Shown here one piece after another: positions 6,286 through 15,148 of a stretch of 18,899 nucleotides of DNA (positions are counted from its first letter, which is position 1; every line of letters starts with the position of its first letter). The translations under genes were made by a program, and so were the position numbers. The DNA comes from Spirochaetaceae bacterium (GTDB lineage: Bacteria > Spirochaetota > Spirochaetia > Treponematales > Breznakiellaceae). The stretch lies in assembly GCA_031278295.1 (NCBI GenBank), contig JAITKQ010000037.1, forward strand, positions 1-18,899, read 5' to 3'. The notes under the pieces were generated by a model that worked only from the letters and a program-made list of their open reading frames with translations, was not told the origin of the DNA and ran no database searches.

Positions 6286-7059
6286 ATGCTAAAAACAGTT
6301 GTTATTTTGGCCTTATGCTTTAACACGGTGCTCCCCGGCGCGGAAGAAGCGCCGGACTGGTTTATACCGTTGCGGGACGCCGTTTATGGGCGTACCGGCG
6401 GTGCGGCGGATATTGCCCGGCTTGGAATCGAGGTTGAGGACCGGGCAAAACGTGAGTTGAGCGGAACGAAGCTGCTCAATACCCTCTCATACTGTGAATA
6501 TTTAATCGCGAAGGCCTACAAGACCGAAGAAAACAATGAACAGGCAGAGCGGCATTTCCAGCGGGGTTTTGATTACGCGGACAGTTCCGTCAAAGATACC
6601 CCTACATCCGGGGGTTACCACATGATGGCGGAAAATATAAGCCAGCTTTGTACGCTAAGACCTACCTCATGGGTCCTCGCGAACGGACTTAAAGTGGAAA
6701 GGTATGCGAAAAAAGGCCTGGAGTACGACAAGAGAAACGGTGCCTGCGCCTACCTTATCGCGTCCCGCTGGGTGTACGCGCCCGCTCCGTTCAGCAATGT
6801 CAAAAAAGGACTATCCGAAATGAAAAAAATAATTTCCGGTTCTTACGATTTGCGAAAAGAGGATTATTTCAACGTTTACTATTCCATAGCTTATGCGTAC
6901 AATCGCAATAAACAGGCGGACGAGGTAAACCCATGGCTGGAAAAAGCGCTGTCTGTTTACCCGGAAAATAAAGACGCCTTGGATTTGAGGGATGGCAGGG
7001 CGTACATATCCGATTCCCTAAATTCCGCAGGCCTGTTAAACGCCGGTAACACTGAGTAA
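6286..7059 (+). CDS. secreted tetratricopeptide-like protein, function unknown
   Basis: Not recognised as a named protein. The ATG at 6286 gives 257 residues with an N-terminal signal peptide, MLKTVVILALCFNTVLPGA, probably cleaved before EEAPDW. The Cys in the signal is preceded by LAL, a poor lipobox. The frame is open further upstream to 6124, but that part crosses palindromic DNA and looks non-coding. The body is helical with TPR-like segments: LSYCEYLIAKAYKTEENNEQAERHFQRGFDYA, VERYAKKGLEYDKRNGACAYLIASRW, and YYSIAYAYNRNKQADEVNPWLEKALSVYPENKDAL. Such proteins usually act as periplasmic binding or assembly scaffolds. The GT2 gene follows after 27 bases, so a role in envelope biogenesis is an inference from context. 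Confidence 0.7.
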   Translation: MLKTVVILALCFNTVLPGAEEAPDWFIPLRDAVYGRTGGAADIARLGIEVEDRAKRELSGTKLLNTLSYCEYLIAKAYKTEENNEQAERHFQRGFDYADSSVKDTPTSGGYHMMAENISQLCTLRPTSWVLANGLKVERYAKKGLEYDKRNGACAYLIASRWVYAPAPFSNVKKGLSEMKKIISGSYDLRKEDYFNVYYSIAYAYNRNKQADEVNPWLEKALSVYPENKDALDLRDGRAYISDSLNSAGLLNAGNTE

Positions 7060-7086
7060 TACAACATCACTTTATAAGGAATTTTA

Positions 7087-8220
7087 ATGGACCTTGTGCT
7101 AAATATTTATTTTGTGGCGATGCTTTCGGTATCTATTTATTTTTTTCTGATGGCATCCTTTAACATCATTGAAATGAAGCTAAAGACGGTGAAACCCCGG
7201 ATTACAGATGGAAAGATGGTATCCGTACTTATTCCCGCCCGTGACGAAGAATGCAACATAGAGAATTGCATTAATTCGCTGCTTAACCAGACATACCAAA
7301 ATTACGAAATTCTGGTTATTGATGACAATTCTACCGACAACACCTGGCAGATTCTGGAAAGGCTGGCAAAAGAGAACAGCCGCGTGAGGATTTTCAGGGG
7401 AAAGCCGCTTCCGGAGGGCTGGTACGGAAAACCTTACGCCTTGCAGCAGTTGCACGAACACGCGCTGGGCGACATCCTGCTTTTTACCGACGCGGACACC
7501 ATTCATTTACCGGGAAGTATATCATGGTCGGTTACAAATATGGAAAAAACAAAGGCCGACTTTATATCAGGTTATGTCGGGCAGGAATTGTTGACTTTTG
7601 GCGAAGTTATAACCGTTCCGATTATGTTTTTTATGACAGGTTTTGTAATACCAATGTTTTTGAACCGGTTTATCAAACTGGGCTATTTTTCGGCAGCCGT
7701 CGGACAGTACATTGTTATGAAGGTCAAAGTGTTCAAAGATGTAGGCGGTTATGCCAACATCAGAAGCAAGACAACGGAAGACGTGTACCTGTCACGTTAT
7801 GTAAAAGAACAGGGATATAAAACGGAATTCCTTGATATGACGAATCAGGTAAGATGCAGGATGTACAATAGCTATGCATCGGGTATACACGGCATCGGGA
7901 AAAATATTTTTGATTTTCTGGGAAAGAAAACTCCGCTTCTGATGCTGATTGCATTTGCCGTACTGATTTTTTTTGTTCTGCCGTTACCTCTTATGTTTTT
8001 CCTGATTGCCGCTCAAAATCAGTTCATGGTTCACTGCATCGCGGTAAATCTTTTTTTTACGGCCACATGGCTCGTGATGTTTTTGGGGCGCAGGATAAAC
8101 TGGCTTTTTACATTTTTCTGGCCGCTTATGTATGTAAATCTTATCATTATGATTTTATGGTCGTGGTTCAGAACCGTTTCAGGCAAAGGTTTTGAATGGA
8201 AAGGGCGTGTTGTAAAGTAG
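7087..8220 (+). CDS. membrane-anchored family 2 glycosyltransferase
   Basis: Inverting GT-A glycosyltransferase of CAZy family GT2, 377 residues, started by AAGGA six bases before the ATG at 7087. An N-terminal membrane helix (about 4-28) precedes the catalytic domain, which begins VSVLIPARDEE. The nucleotide-sugar motifs are DDNSTDN (near 79), the DXD TDADT (135-137) and TTEDVYLSRYV (Glu231-Asp232). The segment EGWYGKPYALQQL resembles that in HpnB- and CrtQ-type enzymes acting on lipid acceptors. Three or more C-terminal helices (about 275-370) suggest a membrane-embedded acceptor. The canonical QxxRW is replaced by a RCRMYNS-like segment. The neighbouring acyltransferase and GT4 support lipid glycosylation; the sugar and acceptor cannot be read from sequence. 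Confidence 0.8.
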   Translation: MDLVLNIYFVAMLSVSIYFFLMASFNIIEMKLKTVKPRITDGKMVSVLIPARDEECNIENCINSLLNQTYQNYEILVIDDNSTDNTWQILERLAKENSRVRIFRGKPLPEGWYGKPYALQQLHEHALGDILLFTDADTIHLPGSISWSVTNMEKTKADFISGYVGQELLTFGEVITVPIMFFMTGFVIPMFLNRFIKLGYFSAAVGQYIVMKVKVFKDVGGYANIRSKTTEDVYLSRYVKEQGYKTEFLDMTNQVRCRMYNSYASGIHGIGKNIFDFLGKKTPLLMLIAFAVLIFFVLPLPLMFFLIAAQNQFMVHCIAVNLFFTATWLVMFLGRRINWLFTFFWPLMYVNLIIMILWSWFRTVSGKGFEWKGRVVK

Positions 8221-8226
8221 TGTAAA

Positions 8227-9000
8227 ATGCGGTATAAAAGAGGCGGAGCTTTAATTGACAATTCATTCCTGTTCAGGCTTTGTTCAACGCTGACGTTTTA
8301 TCCGGTTTGGCATATAGCGCAGCTTGTCAATATAATTTTGTATTCGACGAGCTATGAGGACCGTGGCAAACTCCGTAAATACAAGGGACGGGCGATTCTT
8401 GTTTCGAATCATACGACTCTGTTGGACCCGGTACTGGTGAGCGGCGCGGTGATGCCGGAGCGGATATGGCATACACTGCTGGAAAAAACGGTTGAAGCGC
8501 CGTTTTTAGGCACGTTTACACGGCTTTTGGGCGGCCTTCCCCTGCCGCCTGGAGGAAGCGGCATCGAAAAAATTATCGCGTCAAGCGAGGCGATATTCAA
8601 ACACCGGCGTTTTATACACTTTTATCCCGAAGGCGAATGCTACATCTACAACCAGAAAATAATGCCGTTCAAAACCGGCGCTTTTTTTGTCGCGGCCCGG
8701 CTCGGCTTGCCGGTATTTCCGCTGCTTACGGTTTTTTCTGACGGCGCGTTAAAGCCCAAAACGCCGTTTGCGCGGAAGTTTCCCAAAGAACGCCTCGTTG
8801 TGCTTGATCCGGTCCATCCTTCCTCCTACATAAAGTACAACGATGACGGAAGCATAGCCCTGCCGTCGGTAAAGGAATTTGCCTCGGCGGTATGTGACAT
8901 CATGCGGAGTGAAATTTGCAGACGACATGAACTTAACGGGCGCGATGGCACCCAGTCCTATTTCAGGGGCCGGATGCCGCGTATAAAGGGGGTAAATTGA
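8227..9000 (+). CDS. PlsC-type lysophospholipid acyltransferase with an altered PEG block
   Basis: Member of the glycerolipid acyltransferase (LPLAT, PlsC) superfamily, 257 residues, at the inner membrane face. The catalytic HX4D is intact as NHTTLLDP (His62, Asp67). The second block, normally FPEGTRS, reads FYPEGECYIYN (Pro134-Glu135-Gly136): the PEG core is kept but the following Thr-Arg is not. Further blocks are PFKTGAFFVAARLGLPVFPL and a hydrophobic N-terminal stretch LVNIILY. The start at 8227 is six bases after the GT2 stop with only a weak ribosome site. The C-terminus overlaps the TTG start of the GT4 gene by four bases. It could be the 1-acylglycerol-3-phosphate acyltransferase of the cell, but the divergent block and context suggest a dedicated lipid or saccharide acylation. 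Confidence 0.8.
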   Translation: MRYKRGGALIDNSFLFRLCSTLTFYPVWHIAQLVNIILYSTSYEDRGKLRKYKGRAILVSNHTTLLDPVLVSGAVMPERIWHTLLEKTVEAPFLGTFTRLLGGLPLPPGGSGIEKIIASSEAIFKHRRFIHFYPEGECYIYNQKIMPFKTGAFFVAARLGLPVFPLLTVFSDGALKPKTPFARKFPKERLVVLDPVHPSSYIKYNDDGSIALPSVKEFASAVCDIMRSEICRRHELNGRDGTQSYFRGRMPRIKGVN

Positions 9001-10250
9001 AAATAGTAATGTTTACCGATTCTTACTGGCCGCGCGTAAACGGCGTTTCCGCTTCCGTAGAAAGCTTTGCGTCCGCCCTGATCAATTTAGGCCATCAGGT
9101 TTTGATAATATGCCCTTACTATCCTGAATCGCCCATACAAAACGATTTTTCCAAAGGTATGTACGGCACCGTTGCGCAGTACGAAAGCGTTCCCGAAAGT
9201 TCTATAATCAGGGTACCTTCCCTGCCGCTACCCATATCAAAAGAAGACCGGATTTCCAAATCGCACAAGCTCTTTTGGGTGTTAAAACAAATTAATAAAT
9301 TCATGCCGGATATTATCCACGTTCATTCGGAATTTGTAACGGCAGATTTTGGCTATTACTGCGCGTATGTCCATAAAATTCCATCCGTATACACGTACCA
9401 TACGCTTTGGTGCGATTATATGAAAAACTATATTCCTTGGGCGCCTCTGTTTATATTAAAAATTATTTTGTGGATAGTGGAGAGTTCATCATTCAGAAAG
9501 CCGTACCGAATCATCGTTCCAAGCGAAATAATTCTTGATTACACAAAAAAATATAAATCAAAGAAACCCCCTTATCTTTTGCCGACCGGAATCGACAGCA
9601 GGGTTTTTTTCCCGCGCCCCGATGCGGAGAATGCGGAGTTCCGTAAATCAATGGAAGAATCGTATCCAAAGTTAAAAGGCAGGGAAATTCTGTTGTTTGC
9701 CGGGCGCATGGGTAAGGAAAAAAATTTGGGGCTTATTTTAAAAGCCGCGCCCATGATCATAAAAGAACGGCATGACACTGTTTTTTTACTCGTAGGCAGC
9801 GGTCCCGATATTTATTGGTTTAAGGAAGAATGTGAAACTCTGGACTTAATGGAGCATTTTGTATTTACCGGTTATGTGGAACGCGGGTTTTTGTCCCGCA
9901 TTTACTGCATATCCAAAATCTTTATATTCCCTTCGACAACCGAAACGCAGGGGCTTGTAACAATCGAGTCCATGCTGTCCGGAATCCCCGTGGTTGCCGT
10001 AGGAGAACGCGGCACGGTTAACGTAATGCGCGGCGATAACGGCGGTTTCATGGTTTCAAATGATGAGAATATGTTCGCGCGCCGCATACTTGACCTGCTT
10101 GGGGACGAAGAGCTTTACAAAAAAAAGGTGGTGGACGCTCTTCTGTACGGCAAAAACTGGATGATGGATGTTATGGTAAAACGGCTTGAAGGTATTTATA
10201 CCGAAGCGATATCCGACTATAAAAAAGAACGGGAACAAAAAAAACACTGA
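8997..10250 (+). CDS. family 4 glycosyltransferase (GT-B), possible diacylglycerol glycosyltransferase
   Basis: Retaining GT-B glycosyltransferase of the GT4 type, 417 residues. The start is TTG at 8997, overlapping the previous TGA and preceded by GGGGG at 8988-8992. The product opens MKIVMFTDSYWPRVNGVSAS, the classical N-terminal Gly-loop domain. The C-terminal nucleotide-sugar domain has GRMGKEKN (236-243) and the E-x7-E motif ETQGLVTIE (Glu316, Glu324), followed by SMLSGIPVVAV. No signal or membrane helix is present; basic residues may give peripheral binding. The N-terminal pattern fits the group containing diacylglycerol glucosyl- and galactosyltransferases and PimB-like enzymes. Adjacent acyltransferase and GT2 genes support glycolipid synthesis, but the substrate is inferred. 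The TGATG overlap links it to the helicase gene. Confidence 0.82.
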   Translation: MKIVMFTDSYWPRVNGVSASVESFASALINLGHQVLIICPYYPESPIQNDFSKGMYGTVAQYESVPESSIIRVPSLPLPISKEDRISKSHKLFWVLKQINKFMPDIIHVHSEFVTADFGYYCAYVHKIPSVYTYHTLWCDYMKNYIPWAPLFILKIILWIVESSSFRKPYRIIVPSEIILDYTKKYKSKKPPYLLPTGIDSRVFFPRPDAENAEFRKSMEESYPKLKGREILLFAGRMGKEKNLGLILKAAPMIIKERHDTVFLLVGSGPDIYWFKEECETLDLMEHFVFTGYVERGFLSRIYCISKIFIFPSTTETQGLVTIESMLSGIPVVAVGERGTVNVMRGDNGGFMVSNDENMFARRILDLLGDEELYKKKVVDALLYGKNWMMDVMVKRLEGIYTEAISDYKKEREQKKH

Positions 10251-11431
10251 TGCGGAATTACACAGGTTTTATCGAAGGAATTGACGACTTCTTTTCTGAA
10301 AGGCTTCGCCAAAAAAACATACAAACGCCGACAGCGATTCAAAAAATGGTGATACCCCGTATCCTTGACAAAAAAAACATCCTGTTCCGTTCAGAAACCG
10401 GTACCGGAAAAACCCTTGCCTACCTTTTACCCGTGTTGCAAAACATCATAAATGACGGCGGCCCTACGGATCATTGCCGCATCCTTGTCGCGGCCCCGAC
10501 GCTTGAACTCTGTTCGCAAATAAAAAAAGAAATGGATTTCCTGCTTAAAGATATTGAAATAAACGGTTGCCCCGTAAAAATAAAATCGCTGCTCGCAAGC
10601 GGTGCGGGAAACATCGACAGACAGATCGAAGGCATAAGGAAGGACAAACCGGCTGTAATCGCCGCGAATACCGGCAGGCTTTTACGGCTTGTAAACATGA
10701 ACAAGTTAAAGCTGCACAGGCTTGAATACCTGATTCTGGACGAGGCCGACAGGCTTGCCTCGGACGAACATTGGGAGGAAACCAGTGAATTGGCAGGGCG
10801 GGTAAATCCGGGCATCGTAAAAATCGCGTGTAGCGCGACACTGCCGAAAAAAAGCCGCCCCCGCCTCGACTCGATACTGGGCGAGACGCTTGTCATGGAA
10901 AGCGATGAACAGGAAATACTGCGTAATCAGATCACGCATTGGGCGTTTTGGGCCGAAGAGCGCGACAAAATCAACGTGCTGCGTTCATTTCTGTCCGCGG
11001 CGCATCCCAAAAAGGTACTCGTTTTTTCGGAACGTGCCGAATCGATTCAACAAATTGTTTCAAAATTGAATCACCACAAATACGGCGCGGCAGGCATTTA
11101 CAGCGGTATCGGAAAAAAGGAACGAAAAACCGCGCTGGACAACTTTCGCGCAGGCAGGATTCCTGTTCTTGTGTCGAGCGATCTTGCCGCGCGCGGCCTT
11201 GACATTGAAAACATTACACACATCGTGACTATGGATGTCCCCGAAGACAGCGATGTTTACATACACCGCGCGGGCCGGACGGCGCGGGCCGGGAGGAAGG
11301 GCGTGATGCTTAGCATCGGAAATGAAAAAGATCTGCACCGCCTGCGCGTTATAGAAAAAAAACTGTCCCTTGTTGTGTATCCAAAAATTTTGTACAGAGG
11401 AAGAATTTGTTCACCGGATGAATTTGAATAA
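10250..11431 (+). CDS. DEAD-box ATP-dependent RNA helicase
   Basis: RNA-dependent ATPase that unwinds or remodels short RNA duplexes, as in ribosome assembly or mRNA decay. The 393-residue product is essentially the bare helicase core with a very short tail, unlike longer DeaD, RhlE or DbpA proteins with C-terminal RNA-binding domains. Motifs in order are Q motif TPTAIQ (near 27), SETGTGKT (48-55), APTLELCSQ, NTGRLL, DEAD (164-167), SAT, VLVFSE, ARGLDI and HRAGRTARAG (from His339). All are intact. The ATG at 10250 overlaps the GT4 stop (TGATG) and the stop overlaps the next ATG (TAATG at 11431), so it should be co-translated with both. The paralogue cannot be named from the core alone. Confidence 0.9.
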   Translation: MRNYTGFIEGIDDFFSERLRQKNIQTPTAIQKMVIPRILDKKNILFRSETGTGKTLAYLLPVLQNIINDGGPTDHCRILVAAPTLELCSQIKKEMDFLLKDIEINGCPVKIKSLLASGAGNIDRQIEGIRKDKPAVIAANTGRLLRLVNMNKLKLHRLEYLILDEADRLASDEHWEETSELAGRVNPGIVKIACSATLPKKSRPRLDSILGETLVMESDEQEILRNQITHWAFWAEERDKINVLRSFLSAAHPKKVLVFSERAESIQQIVSKLNHHKYGAAGIYSGIGKKERKTALDNFRAGRIPVLVSSDLAARGLDIENITHIVTMDVPEDSDVYIHRAGRTARAGRKGVMLSIGNEKDLHRLRVIEKKLSLVVYPKILYRGRICSPDEFE

Positions 11432-14400
11432 TGGCAGGTATTAAATACGGCGTTACGCCCTGGGGGAAATGGTTCATTGACGTGCTAGACTCATACCATT
11501 TGGGCGCGCGCTTTGACAGGGGAAAGTCATACGCAAACACGGGCAAGGTACTTAAACTTGAAATAAAAGATCAGCGTGTTTCGGCAAAGGTTAAAGGACA
11601 TTATATGCCGTCCTATAAGGTTGAAATCGACTTCCCGCTGATGGCGGAAAAGGAACAGGACGAGGTAAAAGCCATAATCGAAAACGACGGGGCGCTGACG
11701 GCTCGTATTGCCGCCGGAGAGTTGCCAGAGGATTTCCTTAAAAAGCTTAAAAACAAAGGCATCGCACTGATACCCAAAAGATGGCAGGATATGAAAAAAA
11801 GGTGCAGTTGCCCGGATTCGGGGGGCTATTCAACCTGCAAGCATATAGCGGCGCTGTACTTTGTGCTGGCGCGCGCGATTGACGCGGAGCCGGACATACT
11901 TTTTAAGTTGCGCGGCATAGACCTGAAAGTAATAGAAAAAAAATCAGGCGCGACGCTTGGATACACCCTTGCCGAGCCGTTTACCGTTACCGCGCGTGAC
12001 AAAAAGAAAGGGACGGCGGATAAACCGGAAAAAAAATTCGTGGAAGACGCTTCCGCCGCCGAATTCCCGTTAAACGCCGTTCCGCACTGCGCCGCGTTCA
12101 TAACATCGCTGCTGCCCGCCTCCCCGTCATTCTGCACGGAGCGCGATTTCTCCGTCGTGTTAAACGAATTCTATCATCACGTTTCGCGCTATGCTTTATG
12201 GAGCGTCACATCCGTCAGCGAAGAAGAAGAAAAGGGTTTTTCCCGTTCACGCTGGAGCATAGAGTGTAAAAACTCAGGGCCGCCGGAAGATATAAAACTG
12301 ATACAGGAAGATATTCACGGTGTGCTTACAAAACATGACGTATACGATTTGTTTTTAACATTCCGTGAACATTCATCGGGCGCGGGAAATAAAAATTACA
12401 GCTTTCTGTTTTACCTGTTCAAGTTTATCAACCTGATAATCGCGGCCTGCGCGTTTATCCCCTGCCCCTTCCTGAAAAACGGAAATTTAAGGATAGCGTG
12501 GCTTGTATTCGAGGGACTCCCTGAGTTAAAAAGCGTCATTGACGGACTTTCAGGTTTGGAAGACGGTATGCTTAAACTCGGCGGCGGGGCCGCTTACGCG
12601 GACGGGCGTAGCGTGTTCAACCTGCTGTCGTCCGCCGTGCTTGCCGAATATGTCAGGCGCGCCGTTTTCAAAAGTTCCGGCGGAGGGACGGAATTCAGAA
12701 ACCTCTGTTTTATGTTTTTTGAAGGCGGCAGCTTCGATGTTTCCGCCCCCGCGTACCGTTCCGTCCCGCAGGCCATAGGCCGCTACCTTACCGTGCTGCA
12801 CACCGATTTTTCGGCGTACAGGTACCGCGCCGTGCTGAAGGACAGCGCCCGGAAAAGAGGCGGGGAGCAGGCGGTGTCCGAACTGGTGTTCAAGCTATCG
12901 ATGGATGTAACGCTTGACGGTGAAAAAATCCCGTTGAAAGAAGCCGCAAAAAAAACCGGCGGAATAGATGTTTTTAAAGCGCCCACCGCCCTGTCAAACT
13001 ATCTGCCGGAGATACGGCAGCTTCTCGTCAAGCCCTCCGTCACCTTAAGCGAGGAACGCCTTGCCGCGTTCCTTGACGAGGCATCGCTGTTGCTTGACCG
13101 CCTTGGAATCGAGGTGGTACTTCCCAAAAATCTGCATCGTGAATTAAAGCCGCGCCTTGTTTTGAACGCGGAACAGAACAAATCCGGCGCTTCTTTGGTA
13201 AGCTACCTGGACCTTCCTTCGCTGCTCACGTTTGAATGGCGGGTAGCGATAGGCGATGACGTGATGAGCGCGGCCGAATTCGAAGCCCTGGTAAAACAAA
13301 AAAAGCGGGTTGTAAGATTCAAAGACAAGTTTATAAGCATAGACCCCGACGAGCTTGCCCGCCTTTTCAAGGCTACGGGCCGGCAGGCAGGTAAAGCGGT
13401 TACCGCGAACGATTTTCTCAAGGCGCATTTTTCAGGCGACACGGCGCTGTCCGGCCCTGTGCAAAAGCTGATGGAAAAAATCTTTGAAAAAAAGGATTTT
13501 CCGCCGCCGGAGGGTCTTCGCGCCGAGCTTCGCCCCTACCAGGTACGCGGCTATAACTGGGCGCTTTCCCTCCTTTACGCCGGTTTTGGCTGCGTAATCG
13601 CGGACGATATGGGTCTGGGTAAAACGATTCAGGCTATCGCCGTGCTGCTACGTTTGAAAACCGAGGGGCTTTGCGGCGACGGCAAGAAATGCCTGATTAT
13701 CGCGCCGGCCGCGTTGCTTGAAAACTGGGAGCGTGAGCTGCGCCGTTTTGCCCCCGCCCTTACCGTTTACCGCTACCACGGCAAGGAGCGCGGCCTTGCC
13801 AACGACGCCGAAATCTTTTTAACGACGTACCAAACGGCCGTCCGCGACAGGAGCGTGTTGTGCGGGGAAGTTTTTACGCTGCTTGTCGTTGACGAGGCGC
13901 ACCTGCTGAAAAATGCGCAGACGCACGGATCAAAAACGGTTAAAGAGCTTAAATCTCAGTTCAAAATCGCCCTTTCCGGTACACCGGTTGAAAACCGTCT
14001 TGAGGATATGCGCTCGCTGTTCGATTTCATCCTGCCGGGTTACCTGGGCGGGGCGGAACAGTTCCGCAACGAATTCCGCCGTCCTATAGAAGTCATGCGC
14101 AGCAGGGAAGCCGCGGACAGGCTGAAGAGCATCACCTCGCCTTTCCTGCTACGCCGCCTTAAAACGGACAAGAGCATCATCAGCGACCTGCCGGAAAAAA
14201 TCACCTCCGATGATTACTCCGCGCTTGAAAAGGAACAGGCCGCCCTGTACGAAAGTGTCGTCAAAGTCAGTATGGAAAAACTGGAAAAACTGGGGGACGA
14301 GGACGCGCCGGTTCGTCAGACACTGATTCTCCAGCTGCTCACCTCGCTCAAACAGATTTGCGATCACCCCCGTGTGTACGACAAGGAAAGCCCGCCGCTT

Positions 14401-14931
14401 TCCGGGCTGTCCGGCAAGGCGGTGTTGCTGCTTACCCTGTTGCAGGAGATTCTTGACGGCGGGGAGAAGGTGCTGATTTTTAGCCAGTATGTCGAAACGC
14501 TGGAATGCCTCTCTACCATCATAAGGAACGAGGCGGGTGAAACGGCGCTTATATACCACGGCGGTATGACTCAGGCAAAACGGGCCGCTGTGGTGGACAC
14601 CTTTCAGAACGACGGCGGCGTCAGCATCATGCTGGTGAGTCTCCGCGCCGGCGGGTTGGGCCTCAACCTTACGGCGGCAAGCCGCGTGGTACATTACGAT
14701 TTATGGTACAACCCCGCAATCGAGGCGCAAGCCACGGACCGCGCCTTCCGTATCGGGCAGAAGCGTAACGTGTTCGTTCACCGCTTCATAACCAGGAACA
14801 GTTTTGAGGAAAAAATCGACTCGATGTTGAAAAGCAAAAAAGAGCTTGCCGACATGACGGTCGGTTCAGGCGAATCATGGCTCGCCTCGATGAGCCAGTC
14901 AGAGCTGCGCGGCCTGTTCAGCCGACGGTAA
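11431..14931 (+). CDS. SWIM zinc-finger SNF2-family helicase
   Basis: Large Swi2/Snf2 ATPase of 1166 residues, probably translocating on duplex nucleic acid or remodelling protein-nucleic acid complexes. The N-terminal region carries a complete SWIM zinc finger (Cys125, Cys127, Cys136, His138) in RCSCPDSGGYSTCKHIAAL. A long middle region (about 160-690) has no motif I recognise and corresponds to the segment found in bacterial SNF2 proteins. The ATPase follows: DDMGLGKT (725-732), DEAH (821-824), SGTPVENRLEDM, then the second lobe with KVLIFSQYVETL, LVSLRAGGLGLNLTAA and ATDRAFRIGQKR (from 1101). All catalytic motifs are intact. It overlaps the DEAD-box gene by TAATG. It resembles RapA/HepA-group proteins broadly, but its SWIM domain sets it apart from E. 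coli RapA. Confidence 0.92.
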   Translation: MAGIKYGVTPWGKWFIDVLDSYHLGARFDRGKSYANTGKVLKLEIKDQRVSAKVKGHYMPSYKVEIDFPLMAEKEQDEVKAIIENDGALTARIAAGELPEDFLKKLKNKGIALIPKRWQDMKKRCSCPDSGGYSTCKHIAALYFVLARAIDAEPDILFKLRGIDLKVIEKKSGATLGYTLAEPFTVTARDKKKGTADKPEKKFVEDASAAEFPLNAVPHCAAFITSLLPASPSFCTERDFSVVLNEFYHHVSRYALWSVTSVSEEEEKGFSRSRWSIECKNSGPPEDIKLIQEDIHGVLTKHDVYDLFLTFREHSSGAGNKNYSFLFYLFKFINLIIAACAFIPCPFLKNGNLRIAWLVFEGLPELKSVIDGLSGLEDGMLKLGGGAAYADGRSVFNLLSSAVLAEYVRRAVFKSSGGGTEFRNLCFMFFEGGSFDVSAPAYRSVPQAIGRYLTVLHTDFSAYRYRAVLKDSARKRGGEQAVSELVFKLSMDVTLDGEKIPLKEAAKKTGGIDVFKAPTALSNYLPEIRQLLVKPSVTLSEERLAAFLDEASLLLDRLGIEVVLPKNLHRELKPRLVLNAEQNKSGASLVSYLDLPSLLTFEWRVAIGDDVMSAAEFEALVKQKKRVVRFKDKFISIDPDELARLFKATGRQAGKAVTANDFLKAHFSGDTALSGPVQKLMEKIFEKKDFPPPEGLRAELRPYQVRGYNWALSLLYAGFGCVIADDMGLGKTIQAIAVLLRLKTEGLCGDGKKCLIIAPAALLENWERELRRFAPALTVYRYHGKERGLANDAEIFLTTYQTAVRDRSVLCGEVFTLLVVDEAHLLKNAQTHGSKTVKELKSQFKIALSGTPVENRLEDMRSLFDFILPGYLGGAEQFRNEFRRPIEVMRSREAADRLKSITSPFLLRRLKTDKSIISDLPEKITSDDYSALEKEQAALYESVVKVSMEKLEKLGDEDAPVRQTLILQLLTSLKQICDHPRVYDKESPPLSGLSGKAVLLLTLLQEILDGGEKVLIFSQYVETLECLSTIIRNEAGETALIYHGGMTQAKRAAVVDTFQNDGGVSIMLVSLRAGGLGLNLTAASRVVHYDLWYNPAIEAQATDRAFRIGQKRNVFVHRFITRNSFEEKIDSMLKSKKELADMTVGSGESWLASMSQSELRGLFSRR

Positions 14932-15054
14932 AACGGCGGCCCTGGTTAAAAGCCGGTTTATAAAATTTACAAGTTTGTGGAAACGCGCGGTATGGTGTTT
15001 CCGCTTGAGAAAAGTATAAGGTGGGGAAAGTCGCCGGCCTCTTAGCCCCAAAGC

Positions 15055-15082
15055 AGTTTGTTGCGCTTCGCGCGTAAAATCC
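15055..15082. repeat. 28-base direct repeat, copy 1
   Basis: Identical at all 28 positions to 15439-15466. It contains the near-palindrome GCGCTTCGCGC. A second shared word follows downstream in both cases: 15101-15117 and 15571-15587 agree at 15 of 17 positions. The order of modules is the same, which indicates two copies of one longer, diverged element. Confidence 0.85.
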
Positions 15083-15103
15083 CAAAAGAATCGTCGCGAC
15101 GCG

Positions 15104-15148
15104 GCTTGTCCCGCAAAGCGCTATCGAACCTGAAGGTTTGCGGCAAGC
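15104..15148. repeat. compound hairpin
   Basis: CCGCAAA at 15111-15117 pairs with TTTGCGG at 15137-15143. Outside it, GCTTG at 15104-15108 pairs with CAAGC at 15144-15148, with a 2-base bulge on the left arm. Inside the loop, AACCT (15127-15131) can pair with AGGTT (15134-15138), which competes with the main stem. It may be a structured repeat or RNA element. No adjoining gene is close enough to assign a role. Confidence 0.55.

Noticed and set aside
5709..6323. Plus-strand open frame of 204 codons after hslV
   Set aside because: It is antisense to the metY remnant and crosses palindromic repeats; composition and residues look non-coding.
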